From NCBI GenBank assembly GCA_017311185.1, contig JAESUZ010000132.1:744001-808000 (forward strand): 64,000 bases of DNA, written 5' to 3'. The notes under the pieces are model-generated. The model searched no databases. It was not told the DNA's origin and saw only the letters and a list, made by a program, of their open reading frames with translations. Position 1 is the first letter of the stretch. Each line of letters starts with the position of its first letter. The translations under genes were made by a program, and so were the position numbers. Source of the DNA: Proteles cristata cristata (taxonomy: Eukaryota > Chordata > Mammalia > Carnivora > Hyaenidae). Positions 59,901-64,000 of the stretch are shown here, piece after piece.

Positions 59901-62900
59901 GAAAAAAGAAAAAGAAAATGTCTGGGGCCGTAAGCCCCATGTGTCCCCCATCTACCCTAGAGCCTGGAGGCACAAAGTGGACGTTAAATCCCTGTGAACC
60001 ACAGAACTCATTCTTCAAATTTTAATGGAAGCCAAATATGTAACACAGATAAAACTAAAAGATAAAATTCTGTCTGAGGCACAGAGTACAGGCCCTGAGA
60101 TATCTCCACTTCTATTCCTAGAAACAGTATCGTGGAGAATCGGAACTAGGGTGGCTTTCAGTGCTGCATCTAGCCAGGGGACTACAGCCATGTCCTGCTA
60201 CCTCTCTGTATCGTGGTCATTTCATATGAAAGACCGTGGGGCTGAACGAGACGGTCTCTCAGGCTCCTCTAGATCTGACACTGTAAGAGTCTCAGAAAAA
60301 CAGAATTCAGAGACAGAGCCTCCCACCAGAGAATCTTCTCTTTAGCAATGGCTCCACCCAGAGTGGAACAAAGCTGCTCCCCTGGTTCACTCAGCCAGTC
60401 GTCAGACTCACCATGATATGGGATTTCCATTGGGGGAGGCTGCAACTGCCCCAGGCCCCCAAACGGCCAGATGGCAGCCTCTTCCTGGGGCATGGGCTCA
60501 GGTGCTATGCTCCAGGCCACCACTGCAGGGTCCTCTTCCCACTGCTCTGCAGCCAGGGCACCCACTGGGAGGACAGCACAGTCTGCATACTGGGGGCCAG
60601 TCTGCATGGGGACAGCTGCCCACATCGGGCCCTCGGCCTGTGGCAGTGGCTCCTCTCCTAGCACCTCAGGGAAAGGTTCCTCCAGATTCTCTGCTGCCCG
60701 CAGATCACTCAGCTGCCTGTTGGACCACTTGTCCTCTGACACAGCATCCTGTTCTCCAGGATTATCCATCAGTAGTGCCAGGCTGCTCTGGGCTAGTCCA
60801 TTATCTACAAGGGGACCCTCACTCGAAGGCGAGAGCACCTGGCTCGACCCTTCTTCTCGCCACTGCTGCAGCAGGCCCTCACACTCCTCCTGGTCGGGCC
60901 CCCGAGGGGCCATGGCAAAGTCGCCCTCTACCTGGGTGGACGAGCTCTTCGCCAGGAGGGCATTTTTTCGACATGTGAAGAAAGCATCTAAGGAGCAAGC
61001 CAAAATACCACGTTAAAAGATGACAACATCACCCAACCCATACTCTTCTCCCAACTAAAACATAAGTCCCATACAAGCAAGAAGCATATCCACCTTGCTC
61101 GTGGTTGTACCATCACTGAGCCTGCCCATTTTAATACCTGGAACACCTCATCGTTAGCATGAAGTGCTTCCTATGTGCCCGGTGCTATTCTAAGTGTTTT
61201 ATATGTAGTAACTAATGTATATGGTAGGGATATAATAAATATTCAGTGTGTGAATGAAAGAACAGCTGTCCCACAGAATCTAGGACGAAGATGGTCAAAT
61301 ACAACCACATCCCTTTTATCTGGAGGTTAAGGCTCCTATTAAACATCAGAACCAGAACTCTCTAGTTCTAAAGGCCACACTGCATTAGAACCAACACTTG
61401 ACCATGAATCAGAATTGTGGGTTATGATCTAGCACTGAAATTAACAAACCATGTGACCTTGGACAATGCCTCTAGTGAGATGAACTTCTTGACTGTTAAG
61501 TTGGCACAGGGAAAGTTTGAACTAGATAATCTCCAACAGCCTTTCAAATTCTATAAACCCCCTAACCTACAAATACATTCCAAAAGAAAAAGTCCTAACG
61601 TAGATAAAAAGAGTGTCTCAAAATCTATACAGTTTATTTCTTAGCAAAGGCCCTTGCTCTTTTTCTCGAAGCTATATATTCTATTCATAAATCTTCACAA
61701 ACTTCATTATCAGCTTTCCCATTCCATAACACACCACTGGCTGTAAATCAGAAGGTGCCAACAACTGACAGCAAGAGACAGCTGTCATCTCTCTGCTACC
61801 GCAGCCACAAATGACAGCCAACAGGCAAGAAAGCAAGTGGGAAAACTCTAAAATTAGAGCCCCCAAACTCCAAGCACAGTATTTTGCCCGAGCAAAAACC
61901 CACACCCACTAAATCACTTACGACATAGGTCAAGTGACAGGCACGATGCTCACCCTCAATCACCAGAGATTCATTTTATCAGCTGTTTTTTTTTAAAGGC
62001 GAGAAAAACTTCAACATGGTTCAAATGTGAAAGATACAATCTTATTTATAGTCTAGGTTGATGTATGGCCCTCTAAACCAGTGGTTTTCAACCAGAGGGT
62101 AATTGTGCTCCTGGGGGACATATGACATTATCTGGAAAGGGAGTGCCTGTCACAACTGTGGGGATGCTACTGGCATCTAGAGGTTAGAAGAGAAGGCTAC
62201 TGCCAAACATCTTACAGTGCTAACTATCCAGGCCCAGATGTCAATAATGGTGAGATTTGGAAACCCTGCTTTAAATCCATGGGCTGGGTTGCTGGCTTTA
62301 ATCTCAGGGATTTGTTGTTTCCCTGCCCCTTGAAACACCCTCTGCCTACCAGATGGAAGAGTTTCTCTTGTTTACATGTGTGGAGGTATGTTTTCAAATT
62401 TAGCAGATTTTTGGTGGTGGTGGCGACGGTTGGTTTTCCAACAGAATGGTTTTTATAAGGAAGGGAGGGAGGGAATGGGGAGGGTAGAAAGAAAACCTTC
62501 TGTAGAAACCAATACACAAAACTGAAAGTTCGGGGGAGGGACGACGGTGGCCCCTCCTCTGATATCTCTAAACTCTATTGGTCTATAAACCTGTGGACTC
62601 GTATGTCACTAAGGCTGTCACGGGACATCAGAAGAGCTCCAGAAATGACCGCGATGTGGATAAAGGAATATGCTTTAATTCTCTGAAAACATTGCTTCCG
62701 CAGAGTGTCTCATTTCTTAGAAGTACGGACGCACATATATTCCCGAGTTCAGTGCCTGCTACATTCGGGTCAGTGTGCTAGCCCCAGAGCTACAGGGAGC
62801 AAAAGCGACATGGCCCTGCCCTCCCGCGGCTTGCACTCTAGCGACAGACACGCAGAAATAAAGAAATGAATGACTATTTTTCACACACACGGTGTGTGTA

Positions 62901-63777
62901 AAGTTCTGGAAAGGGAACAGCACAGAATGCAGCTGAACCGCTTATTTCTAAGAAAAGCAGTTCTTGTTCCGTCCCGCCCTCTAAGTTGCCAGAGAACATT
63001 CTGGGAGTTCCGTGGGATCTGTCACAGAGATTGATGGTCTCATAAGAGCCTCGGGAATTTCAAATACCTGGGAGGGGAGCGCGGGCAGATTACGGAAAAG
63101 TGAAAGACTAACTCTCCTCTCTCCCGGCATTGGCTCCGCCGCACGGAATCTCTAACCCTAAACGCACTGGAACCGGCATCCAAGCTGGGGGTTCAAGCTC
63201 AAGGGTCTCTGGATTGTGAGCACCGGTGTTTCACCGGCTAGATTGCTGAGAGGCGGCTATGAGGGAGGAGTAACCCAGGGACAGGCAGGTACGTGCGGGT
63301 CTTCGGGTCACACATACCCCTCCACAGAGAATTCGGGCGTTCGCCTCGCCCCGAGTCGCCAACCCTCGACCCCCCGCCAGGGCCGTGACTCGGCGGGCCC
63401 CGAACCTCTGCAACCCCCGGCCGGGTCCGGGAGGGGTGGCTTCTGCCCCTCCGCCGGCCTCTTCCCACGTAACCGTGGCGCGATGCCACCAGGCCACAGG
63501 CGTGAGGGGGGCCGCCCGCGAGGCTCGTCGGCCAGGCCCCGGCCTCGTGGGGTCCAGGACCGGCCCCGGGGGCCGAGGGACGCCTCCCCACACCTCAGCC
63601 TGGGGAAAGCGGTCGTGAGGCCCGACGCGCCTCACGCCGGCCCCAGGCCCCGCGGGGTCCCGCCGACGTGAGCCCGGGCCTGGCGCCCGCCTGCCAGGAC
63701 GCGGGGCCGGTACCTGAGAGGGCACGGAAGAGGCGCGCGGCCGGCAGCAGCAGGTAACACAGGCACGACGCGATCAT
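37660..63777 (-). CDS. ANGEL1: ANGEL1, angel homolog 1 (CCR4-like EEP-fold, eIF4E-binding protein), ten coding exons
   Basis: Ten exons on the minus strand (63714-63777, 60412-60987, 59238-59464, 58707-58776, 57653-58086, 54478-54604, 53609-53719, 39250-39319, 38565-38728, 37660-37820) join in frame to 667 codons plus TGA; human has 670 as I recall. ANGEL proteins belong to the CCR4/Nocturnin branch of the endonuclease/exonuclease/phosphatase fold and act on RNA 3' ends, with reported 2',3'-cyclic phosphatase activity. Visible are a short hydrophobic N-terminus, an acidic linker (about 30-210), the start of the fold ([13 protein letters not shown]), Glu295 in LCLQEVQ, Asp430 and Asn432 in [10 protein letters not shown], and His653 in CSSDHLCLL, the expected catalytic and metal positions. 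YSRDFLL at residues 504-510 fits the eIF4E-binding motif reported for this protein (YXRXXL plus L/R/F). ATG at 63777 has G at -3. Confidence 0.97.
37821..38564 (-). other. ANGEL1: ANGEL1 intron 9
   Basis: 0.74 kb, gtaagc to tgccccag. It contains an old repeat-like block at about 38060-38190 that resembles one in the VASH1 3'UTR. Confidence 0.85.
38565..38728 (-). CDS. ANGEL1: ANGEL1 coding exon 9
   Basis: 164 nt from ...cccgtag|GACTGTAGG to ACTG|gtaagc. It encodes [17 protein letters not shown]... and [26 protein letters not shown] is the conserved late strand of the EEP fold. Confidence 0.95.
38729..39249 (-). other. ANGEL1: ANGEL1 intron 8
   Basis: 0.52 kb, gtgatc to cccgtag. No repeat recognised. 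Confidence 0.85.
39250..39319 (-). CDS. ANGEL1: ANGEL1 coding exon 8
   Basis: 70 nt from ...cttctgtag|AGCGACC to CCCAG|gtgatc, encoding [19 protein letters not shown]. It lies 14.3 kb from exon 7, across the repeat-rich intron 7. Confidence 0.93.
39894..40249 (+). mobile_element. Solo LTR of the MaLR (MLT1/MST) type
   Basis: About 355 bp starting TGTTATGGACTGAATGTA, with ATGGTATTTGGAGGTGGGCC, GGTGGAGCCCTCATGCATGG, GAAGAGGGCCCTCACCAGAA, GAACTGTGAGAAATAA and TTTGTTATAATAGCCC near its 3' end. This is the common MaLR-type LTR text. No internal coding region accompanies it. It lies in ANGEL1 intron 7. Confidence 0.8.
40767..41818 (+). mobile_element. Interspersed repeat inserted in the L1 (family not assigned, LTR-like)
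   Basis: About 0.85 kb without its SINE. It has 'cctatgtaataaagcctc', 'gctggtgaacacgtggagg', 'tttataataaactggcaatc' and 'taacaacctggacttatgg', a repeat text common in mammals. L1 text stops at its left and resumes at its right, so it inserted into the L1. I cannot name the family with confidence. Confidence 0.5.
41188..41406 (-). mobile_element. Carnivore SINE nested in the repeat inside L1
   Basis: Minus copy, T-run to 'gccacccaggtacccc'. GGCTGYTCCTGAGTTT flanks both sides (41171-41186 and about 41409-41424) with one mismatch. Confidence 0.92.
42232..42463 (+). mobile_element. Young-type carnivore SINE inside L1
   Basis: Plus copy with GGCTTAGTCGGTTAAGCG and TTTCGCTTAGGTCATGATC, CTAGAAATAAATAAA tail. 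TAAAGAGACCTAGCCAGGG is repeated exactly at both ends (42213-42231 and 42464-42482). Confidence 0.95.
43911..43950 (-). mobile_element. SINE head fragment
   Basis: Only the tRNA-like head remains in reverse: 'acttaaccaactgagccacc' and 'caggcacccct'. Confidence 0.7.
43951..44110 (-). mobile_element. Old antisense L1 fragment
   Basis: 'ttgaataatgatagtggcca' and 'tccttgtcttacccctgac' are reverse-strand L1 ORF2 text. Confidence 0.55.
44811..45049 (-). mobile_element. Carnivore SINE in Tigger 3' part
   Basis: Minus copy, T-run to 'gccactcaggcacccc'. Flanks CTTCAAGCTCCA and CTTCAGAGTCCA are a diverged duplication, so it is an older copy. Confidence 0.88.
46268..46491 (-). mobile_element. Young-type carnivore SINE in the transposase
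   Basis: Minus copy with 'tttctaggagagag' and 'gcgaaagtcggacgcttaac', closely matching the 42232 and 54022 copies. TGCCTGTCTCRGCTTTT flanks both sides (46251-46267 and 46492-46508) with one mismatch. Confidence 0.94.
47084..47287 (+). mobile_element. Carnivore SINE, diverged
   Basis: Plus copy with 'gtgcctgggtggctcagtcg', 'gttcgagtcccgtgttgggc' and a shortened 3' part, A-rich tail. Confidence 0.85.
47290..48950 (-). mobile_element. Old antisense L1 (ORF2 region) carrying a SINE
   Basis: AT-rich text that reads as reverse-strand L1 ORF2: 'agttctactatttctgttttc', 'gagatttactgaggttttt', 'ttatctaattgatctgtt' and 'agcataaatactcataac'. Strongly diverged; limits are approximate. Confidence 0.6.
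48402..48612 (-). mobile_element. Carnivore SINE in the old L1
   Basis: Minus copy, T-run to 'gaaccacccaggcacccc'. ATGGTGGTCT flanks both sides (48392-48401 and 48613-48622). Confidence 0.92.
49320..49740 (-). pseudogene. Possible processed 3'UTR or pseudogene piece (origin unknown)
   Basis: On the minus strand the block ends in GTGCCCAATAAAGTGCATTAAAAGGAAAAAAC, a poly(A) signal followed within about 15 bases by A-rich sequence. Upstream text is not repeat-like. No protein is recognisable. It may instead be unique intron sequence. Confidence 0.25.
49935..50790 (+). mobile_element. L1 3' region (ORF2 C-terminus and 3'UTR)
   Basis: L1 ORF2 C-terminal text such as 'aagcacaaatcaaaaccac', 'aatgagatatcacctcac' and 'gttggtgggaatgtaaattg', then the 3'UTR with a CA run. 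Many stops. Confidence 0.85.
50370..50394 (+). repeat. CA microsatellite in L1 3' region
   Basis: About 12 CA units (tatacacacacac...cacag). Confidence 0.85.
50941..51171 (+). mobile_element. Carnivore SINE
   Basis: Plus copy 'acacctgggtggcttagtcg', 'gttcgagccccaggtcaggc', A-rich tail. AAATGCTTG flanks both sides (50932-50940 and 51172-51180). Confidence 0.9.
51206..51322 (-). mobile_element. Old carnivore SINE fragment
   Basis: Minus, short and diverged: 'tatggggctcgaactcacaa' (B box) and 'gaactgagccagctggatgc' (A box and head). Confidence 0.75.
51842..51887. other. 17-bp direct repeat flanking an A-only insert
   Basis: AAGAGTAGCCCAATCTT occurs at 51842-51858 and 51871-51887, separated only by twelve A. 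The structure is that of an L1-type target duplication around a bare A-tail. Confidence 0.8.
53609..53719 (-). CDS. ANGEL1: ANGEL1 coding exon 7 (eIF4E-binding motif)
   Basis: 111 nt from ...gtttgcag|AGAGACTA to GCCAG|gtaatg. It encodes [19 protein letters not shown]... and [20 protein letters not shown] keeps the Tyr, Arg and Leu-Leu of the eIF4E-binding motif. Confidence 0.95.
54022..54241 (+). mobile_element. Young-type carnivore SINE in ANGEL1 intron 6
   Basis: Plus copy 'aggcgcctgggtggcttagt', 'ctttcgcttaggtcatgatc', tail 'ctagaaataaataaaac'. AAGAATGTGGTCTCTAG is exact at both ends (54005-54021 and 54242-54258). Confidence 0.95.
54259..54461 (+). mobile_element. Carnivore SINE next to ANGEL1 exon 6 donor
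   Basis: Plus copy 'agcgcctgggtggcttagct', 'gttcaagccctacatcaggc', A-tail ending about 16 bp from the exon 6 donor at 54477. It is an older type than its neighbour. Confidence 0.92.
54478..54604 (-). CDS. ANGEL1: ANGEL1 coding exon 6
   Basis: 127 nt from ...ccttatag|GTATCCGG to ATCAG|gtgagc. It encodes [17 protein letters not shown]... to ...TSCHPKRS. The exon sits between SINE insertions on both sides; the A-tail of one ends about 16 bp from the donor. Confidence 0.94.
54682..54703 (+). repeat. CA microsatellite
   Basis: Short CA run (acacacacacacacaatcacaca) in ANGEL1 intron 5. Confidence 0.7.
54772..54995 (+). mobile_element. Young-type carnivore SINE in ANGEL1 intron 5
   Basis: Plus copy 'ggggcgcctgggtggcttag', 'ttcgcttaggtcatgatctc', 'gttcgagccccgcgtcgggt', tail 'ctagaaataaataaaaaca'. 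No clear target duplication, because another SINE joins its tail. Confidence 0.93.
55000..55251 (-). mobile_element. Carnivore SINE in ANGEL1 intron 5
   Basis: Minus copy 'ttatttacttacttacttatt' tail, GA-rich body, 'tggggcttgatcccacaaac', ending 'gtcacccaggtgcccc'. Confidence 0.9.
55302..55518 (-). mobile_element. Young-type carnivore SINE in ANGEL1 intron 5
   Basis: Minus copy with 'atttctaggagagagagag', 'gcgaaagtcggacgcttaac' and 'gccacccaggtgcccc'. Just before it (55252-55300) is a (GTTT)n stretch with GAGAGAG, likely the tail of another, truncated SINE. Confidence 0.92.
55950..56062. mobile_element. L2-like fragment
   Basis: 'aacaacaaatatttgaatgcc', 'gcaagacactagctaagtgc' and 'tgggga' follow the L2 3' segment. 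Confidence 0.6.
56300..56470. repeat. MIR-like fragment
   Basis: 'ttaaggaagttaagtaactt', 'gcagagcagggataggaatt' and 'caggactgtctggct' resemble the MIRb core. Confidence 0.55.
56903..56942 (+). repeat. CA microsatellite, about 20 units
   Basis: An uninterrupted CA run about 40 bp long in ANGEL1 intron 5; likely variable in length between individuals. Confidence 0.95.
57000..57240 (+). repeat. MIR, nearly complete
   Basis: 'tggttacagatgctggctcc', 'cttctctacgccttagtttc', 'ctcacttaaaaaatgg' and 'atgtacctaataaatg' in MIR order over about 240 bp. Confidence 0.7.
57653..58086 (-). CDS. ANGEL1: ANGEL1 coding exon 5 (EEP core)
   Basis: 434 nt from ...ccttgcag|GTTTTACC to TGGAAG|gtgaaa. It encodes [19 protein letters not shown]..., [14 protein letters not shown] and the catalytic GDLNSVPDS. 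It ends at ...HGMPAWK, phase 0. Confidence 0.96.
58087..58706 (-). other. ANGEL1: ANGEL1 intron 4
   Basis: 0.62 kb, gtaatg to ccttgcag, with a MIR at about 58330-58500. Confidence 0.85.
58330..58500 (+). repeat. MIR in ANGEL1 intron 4
   Basis: 'attctagagtcaaactagag', 'aagcaagtcacacaaattta' and 'tttcctcactgtaaaac' in MIR order. Confidence 0.7.
58707..58776 (-). CDS. ANGEL1: ANGEL1 coding exon 4 (catalytic Glu)
   Basis: 70 nt from ...ttcccag|ATCCTG to ATGATGG|gtaatg. It encodes [15 protein letters not shown]... with Glu295 of the conserved LQEV motif that binds the metal in EEP enzymes. Confidence 0.95.
58777..59237 (-). other. ANGEL1: ANGEL1 intron 3
   Basis: 0.46 kb, gtgagt to ttcccag. No repeat recognised. 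Confidence 0.85.
59238..59464 (-). CDS. ANGEL1: ANGEL1 coding exon 3 (start of EEP domain)
   Basis: 227 nt from ...tttgcag|AAATCTTATGG to CCCGAT|gtgagt. It encodes [10 protein letters not shown]... and the start of the fold ([19 protein letters not shown]), ending at ...EFQHWDPD. Confidence 0.95.
59465..60411 (-). other. ANGEL1: ANGEL1 intron 2
   Basis: 0.95 kb with a MIR-like fragment at about 60185-60295 and an A-rich stretch near 59890-59920. Confidence 0.85.
60185..60295. repeat. MIR-like fragment in ANGEL1 intron 2
   Basis: 'gagacggtctctcaggctcc' and 'tctagatctgacactgtaag' fit the MIR 3' end. Confidence 0.5.
60412..60987 (-). CDS. ANGEL1: ANGEL1 coding exon 2 (acidic linker)
   Basis: 576 nt from ...tccttag|ATGCTTTC to CATG|gtgagt. 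It encodes [15 protein letters not shown]..., a Glu/Gln-rich acidic region, and ends at ...EIPYH. This is the most variable part of the protein and probably disordered. Phase 1 on both sides. Confidence 0.95.
61410..61560. repeat. MIR-like fragment in ANGEL1 intron 1
   Basis: 'aaaccatgtgaccttggaca' and 'ttgaactagataatctccaa' resemble a MIR. Confidence 0.5.
62079..62269 (+). mobile_element. MER20 (non-autonomous hAT-Charlie)
   Basis: CAGTGGTTTTCAACCAGAGG at the left, 'tcacaactgtggggatgcta', 'ctggcatctagaggttagaa', 'cagatgtcaataatgg' and an end at GGAAACCCTG. Flanks CTCTAAAC and CTTTAAAT may be the diverged 8-bp duplication. Confidence 0.8.
62640..62870. mobile_element. L2-like fragment in ANGEL1 intron 1
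   Basis: 'cagtgcctgctacattcggg', 'gctagccccagagctacagg' and 'ggcttgcactctagcg' follow the L2 3' segment, here with a raised CpG content. Confidence 0.5.
63714..63777 (-). CDS. ANGEL1: ANGEL1 coding exon 1 (N-terminus)
   Basis: It encodes [21 protein letters not shown] and the first base of an Asp codon, ending at donor CTCAG|gtaccg. The hydrophobic stretch (CLCYLLLP) could be a membrane-contact or signal-anchor-like segment; ANGEL1 has been reported at the ER/Golgi. The start context is GCCATGA. Confidence 0.94.
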
Positions 63778-63881
63778 GGCCGGCCACCGCCCTCGCGCCC
63801 GCGCCCACCTCCCCTCCTTAGAGCCGCCGGCGGGGTAGCTCTCTGCTCGGCCCCGCCCCTGGCCCCGCCCCCGGGGCGGCT

Positions 63882-63887
63882 CACGTG
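63882..63887. promoter_or_regulatory. CACGTG E-box upstream of ANGEL1
   Basis: CACGTG palindrome about 105 bp upstream of the start codon, just beyond two GC boxes. The context CTCACGTGGC suits USF- or MiT/TFE-type bHLH-zip factors. Confidence 0.5.
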
Positions 63888-63960
63888 GCCCCGCTGCGCT
63901 TCAACAACAACTTTATTGGGAGTGAAGAGCCACGCGTGGGCCAGCGAGGTCCAGGAGCCT

Positions 63961-63974
63961 GTTCCCGTGGCAAC
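63961..63974. promoter_or_regulatory. RFX X-box-like palindrome
   Basis: GTTCCCGTGGCAAC matches the RFX X-box palindrome GTTGCCATGGCAAC at 12 of 14 bases. It lies about 185 bp upstream of the ANGEL1 ATG. Confidence 0.4.
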
Positions 63975-64000
63975 GGAGCCGGCCTAGCTCCCGGAAGCCA

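Larger units (their letters stand above)
60988..63713 (-). other. ANGEL1: ANGEL1 intron 1
   Basis: 2.7 kb containing a MER20 (62079-62269), an L2-like piece at about 62640-62870 and an old MIR-like stretch near 61410-61560. The 5' part is CpG island. No other feature was recognised. Confidence 0.85.
63120..63960 (-). promoter_or_regulatory. ANGEL1: CpG-island promoter of ANGEL1
   Basis: G+C- and CpG-rich DNA covering the first coding exon and its upstream side. Upstream of the ATG (63,840-63,880) are GC boxes (CCCCGCCCC and CCCCGCCCCC), an E-box CACGTG at 63882-63887 and an inverted CCAAT (ATTGG at 63915-63919). No TATA box is seen. The transcription start is probably within about 100 bp of the ATG. 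Confidence 0.85.

Noticed and set aside
60418..61016. Plus-strand frames of 181-186 codons opposite ANGEL1 exon 2
   Set aside because: They are antisense shadows of the real exon, which has the recognisable protein and proper splice sites.
63216..63725. Long frames on both strands through the ANGEL1 CpG island
   Set aside because: Same composition effect. Only the first 64 nt of ANGEL1 coding sequence at 63714-63777 match a protein.
1..64000. CRISPR arrays, operons, phage or other prokaryotic systems
   Set aside because: No regularly spaced repeats or compact gene runs; the window is plainly vertebrate nuclear DNA.

Overview
This window is mammalian nuclear DNA, most likely from a cat-like carnivore (Feliformia). 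The evidence is about twenty copies of a tRNA-Lys-derived carnivore SINE whose heads read like the cat SINEC_Fc consensus (GGCGCCTGGGTGGCT...), not the dog SINEC_Cf head. Long introns, GT-AG splice sites, CpG-island promoters and old mammalian repeats (MIR, L2, MER5A, MER20, Tigger, MaLR) agree. The species itself is an inference.

The window holds two complete protein-coding genes in convergent (tail-to-tail) order, as I recall for human 14q24.3. VASH1 (vasohibin-1, a tubulin carboxypeptidase) is on the + strand, from a CpG island at about 10.9-12.2 kb to a poly(A) signal at 32,068. Its seven coding exons join in frame to 363 codons plus a stop. ANGEL1 (a CCR4/Nocturnin-like endonuclease/exonuclease/phosphatase-fold protein that binds eIF4E) is on the - strand, from a CpG island at 63.1-63.96 kb to a poly(A) signal at 35,742. 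Its ten coding exons join in frame to 667 codons plus a stop. Every junction was placed by hand on GT/AG sites with matching phase.

Layout: 1-10.9 kb is upstream intergenic DNA with only repeats. 10.9-12.7 kb is the VASH1 promoter and leader. 12.7-28.15 kb is the VASH1 coding exons and introns. 28.15-32.1 kb is the VASH1 3'UTR. 32.1-35.7 kb is the gap between the two 3' ends. 35.7-37.66 kb is the ANGEL1 3'UTR. 37.66-63.78 kb is the ANGEL1 coding exons and introns. 63.8-64.0 kb is the ANGEL1 promoter. ANGEL1 intron 7 (14.3 kb) is the repeat-rich part: a MaLR-type LTR, nested L1 pieces, a near-complete Tigger DNA transposon cut by two SINEs, an old antisense L1, and SINEs of several ages.

The genes act in different processes: VASH1 in microtubule detyrosination and angiogenesis control, ANGEL1 in RNA end processing and translation. 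Nothing suggests they work together beyond adjacency. I found no CRISPR, operon or other prokaryote-type system and no clearly novel protein family. The most interesting signals are in the VASH1 leader (a possible spliced upstream start in frame with the known one), retroposition scars (including a target duplication around nothing but an A-run), and SINE insertions close to ANGEL1 exon 6.
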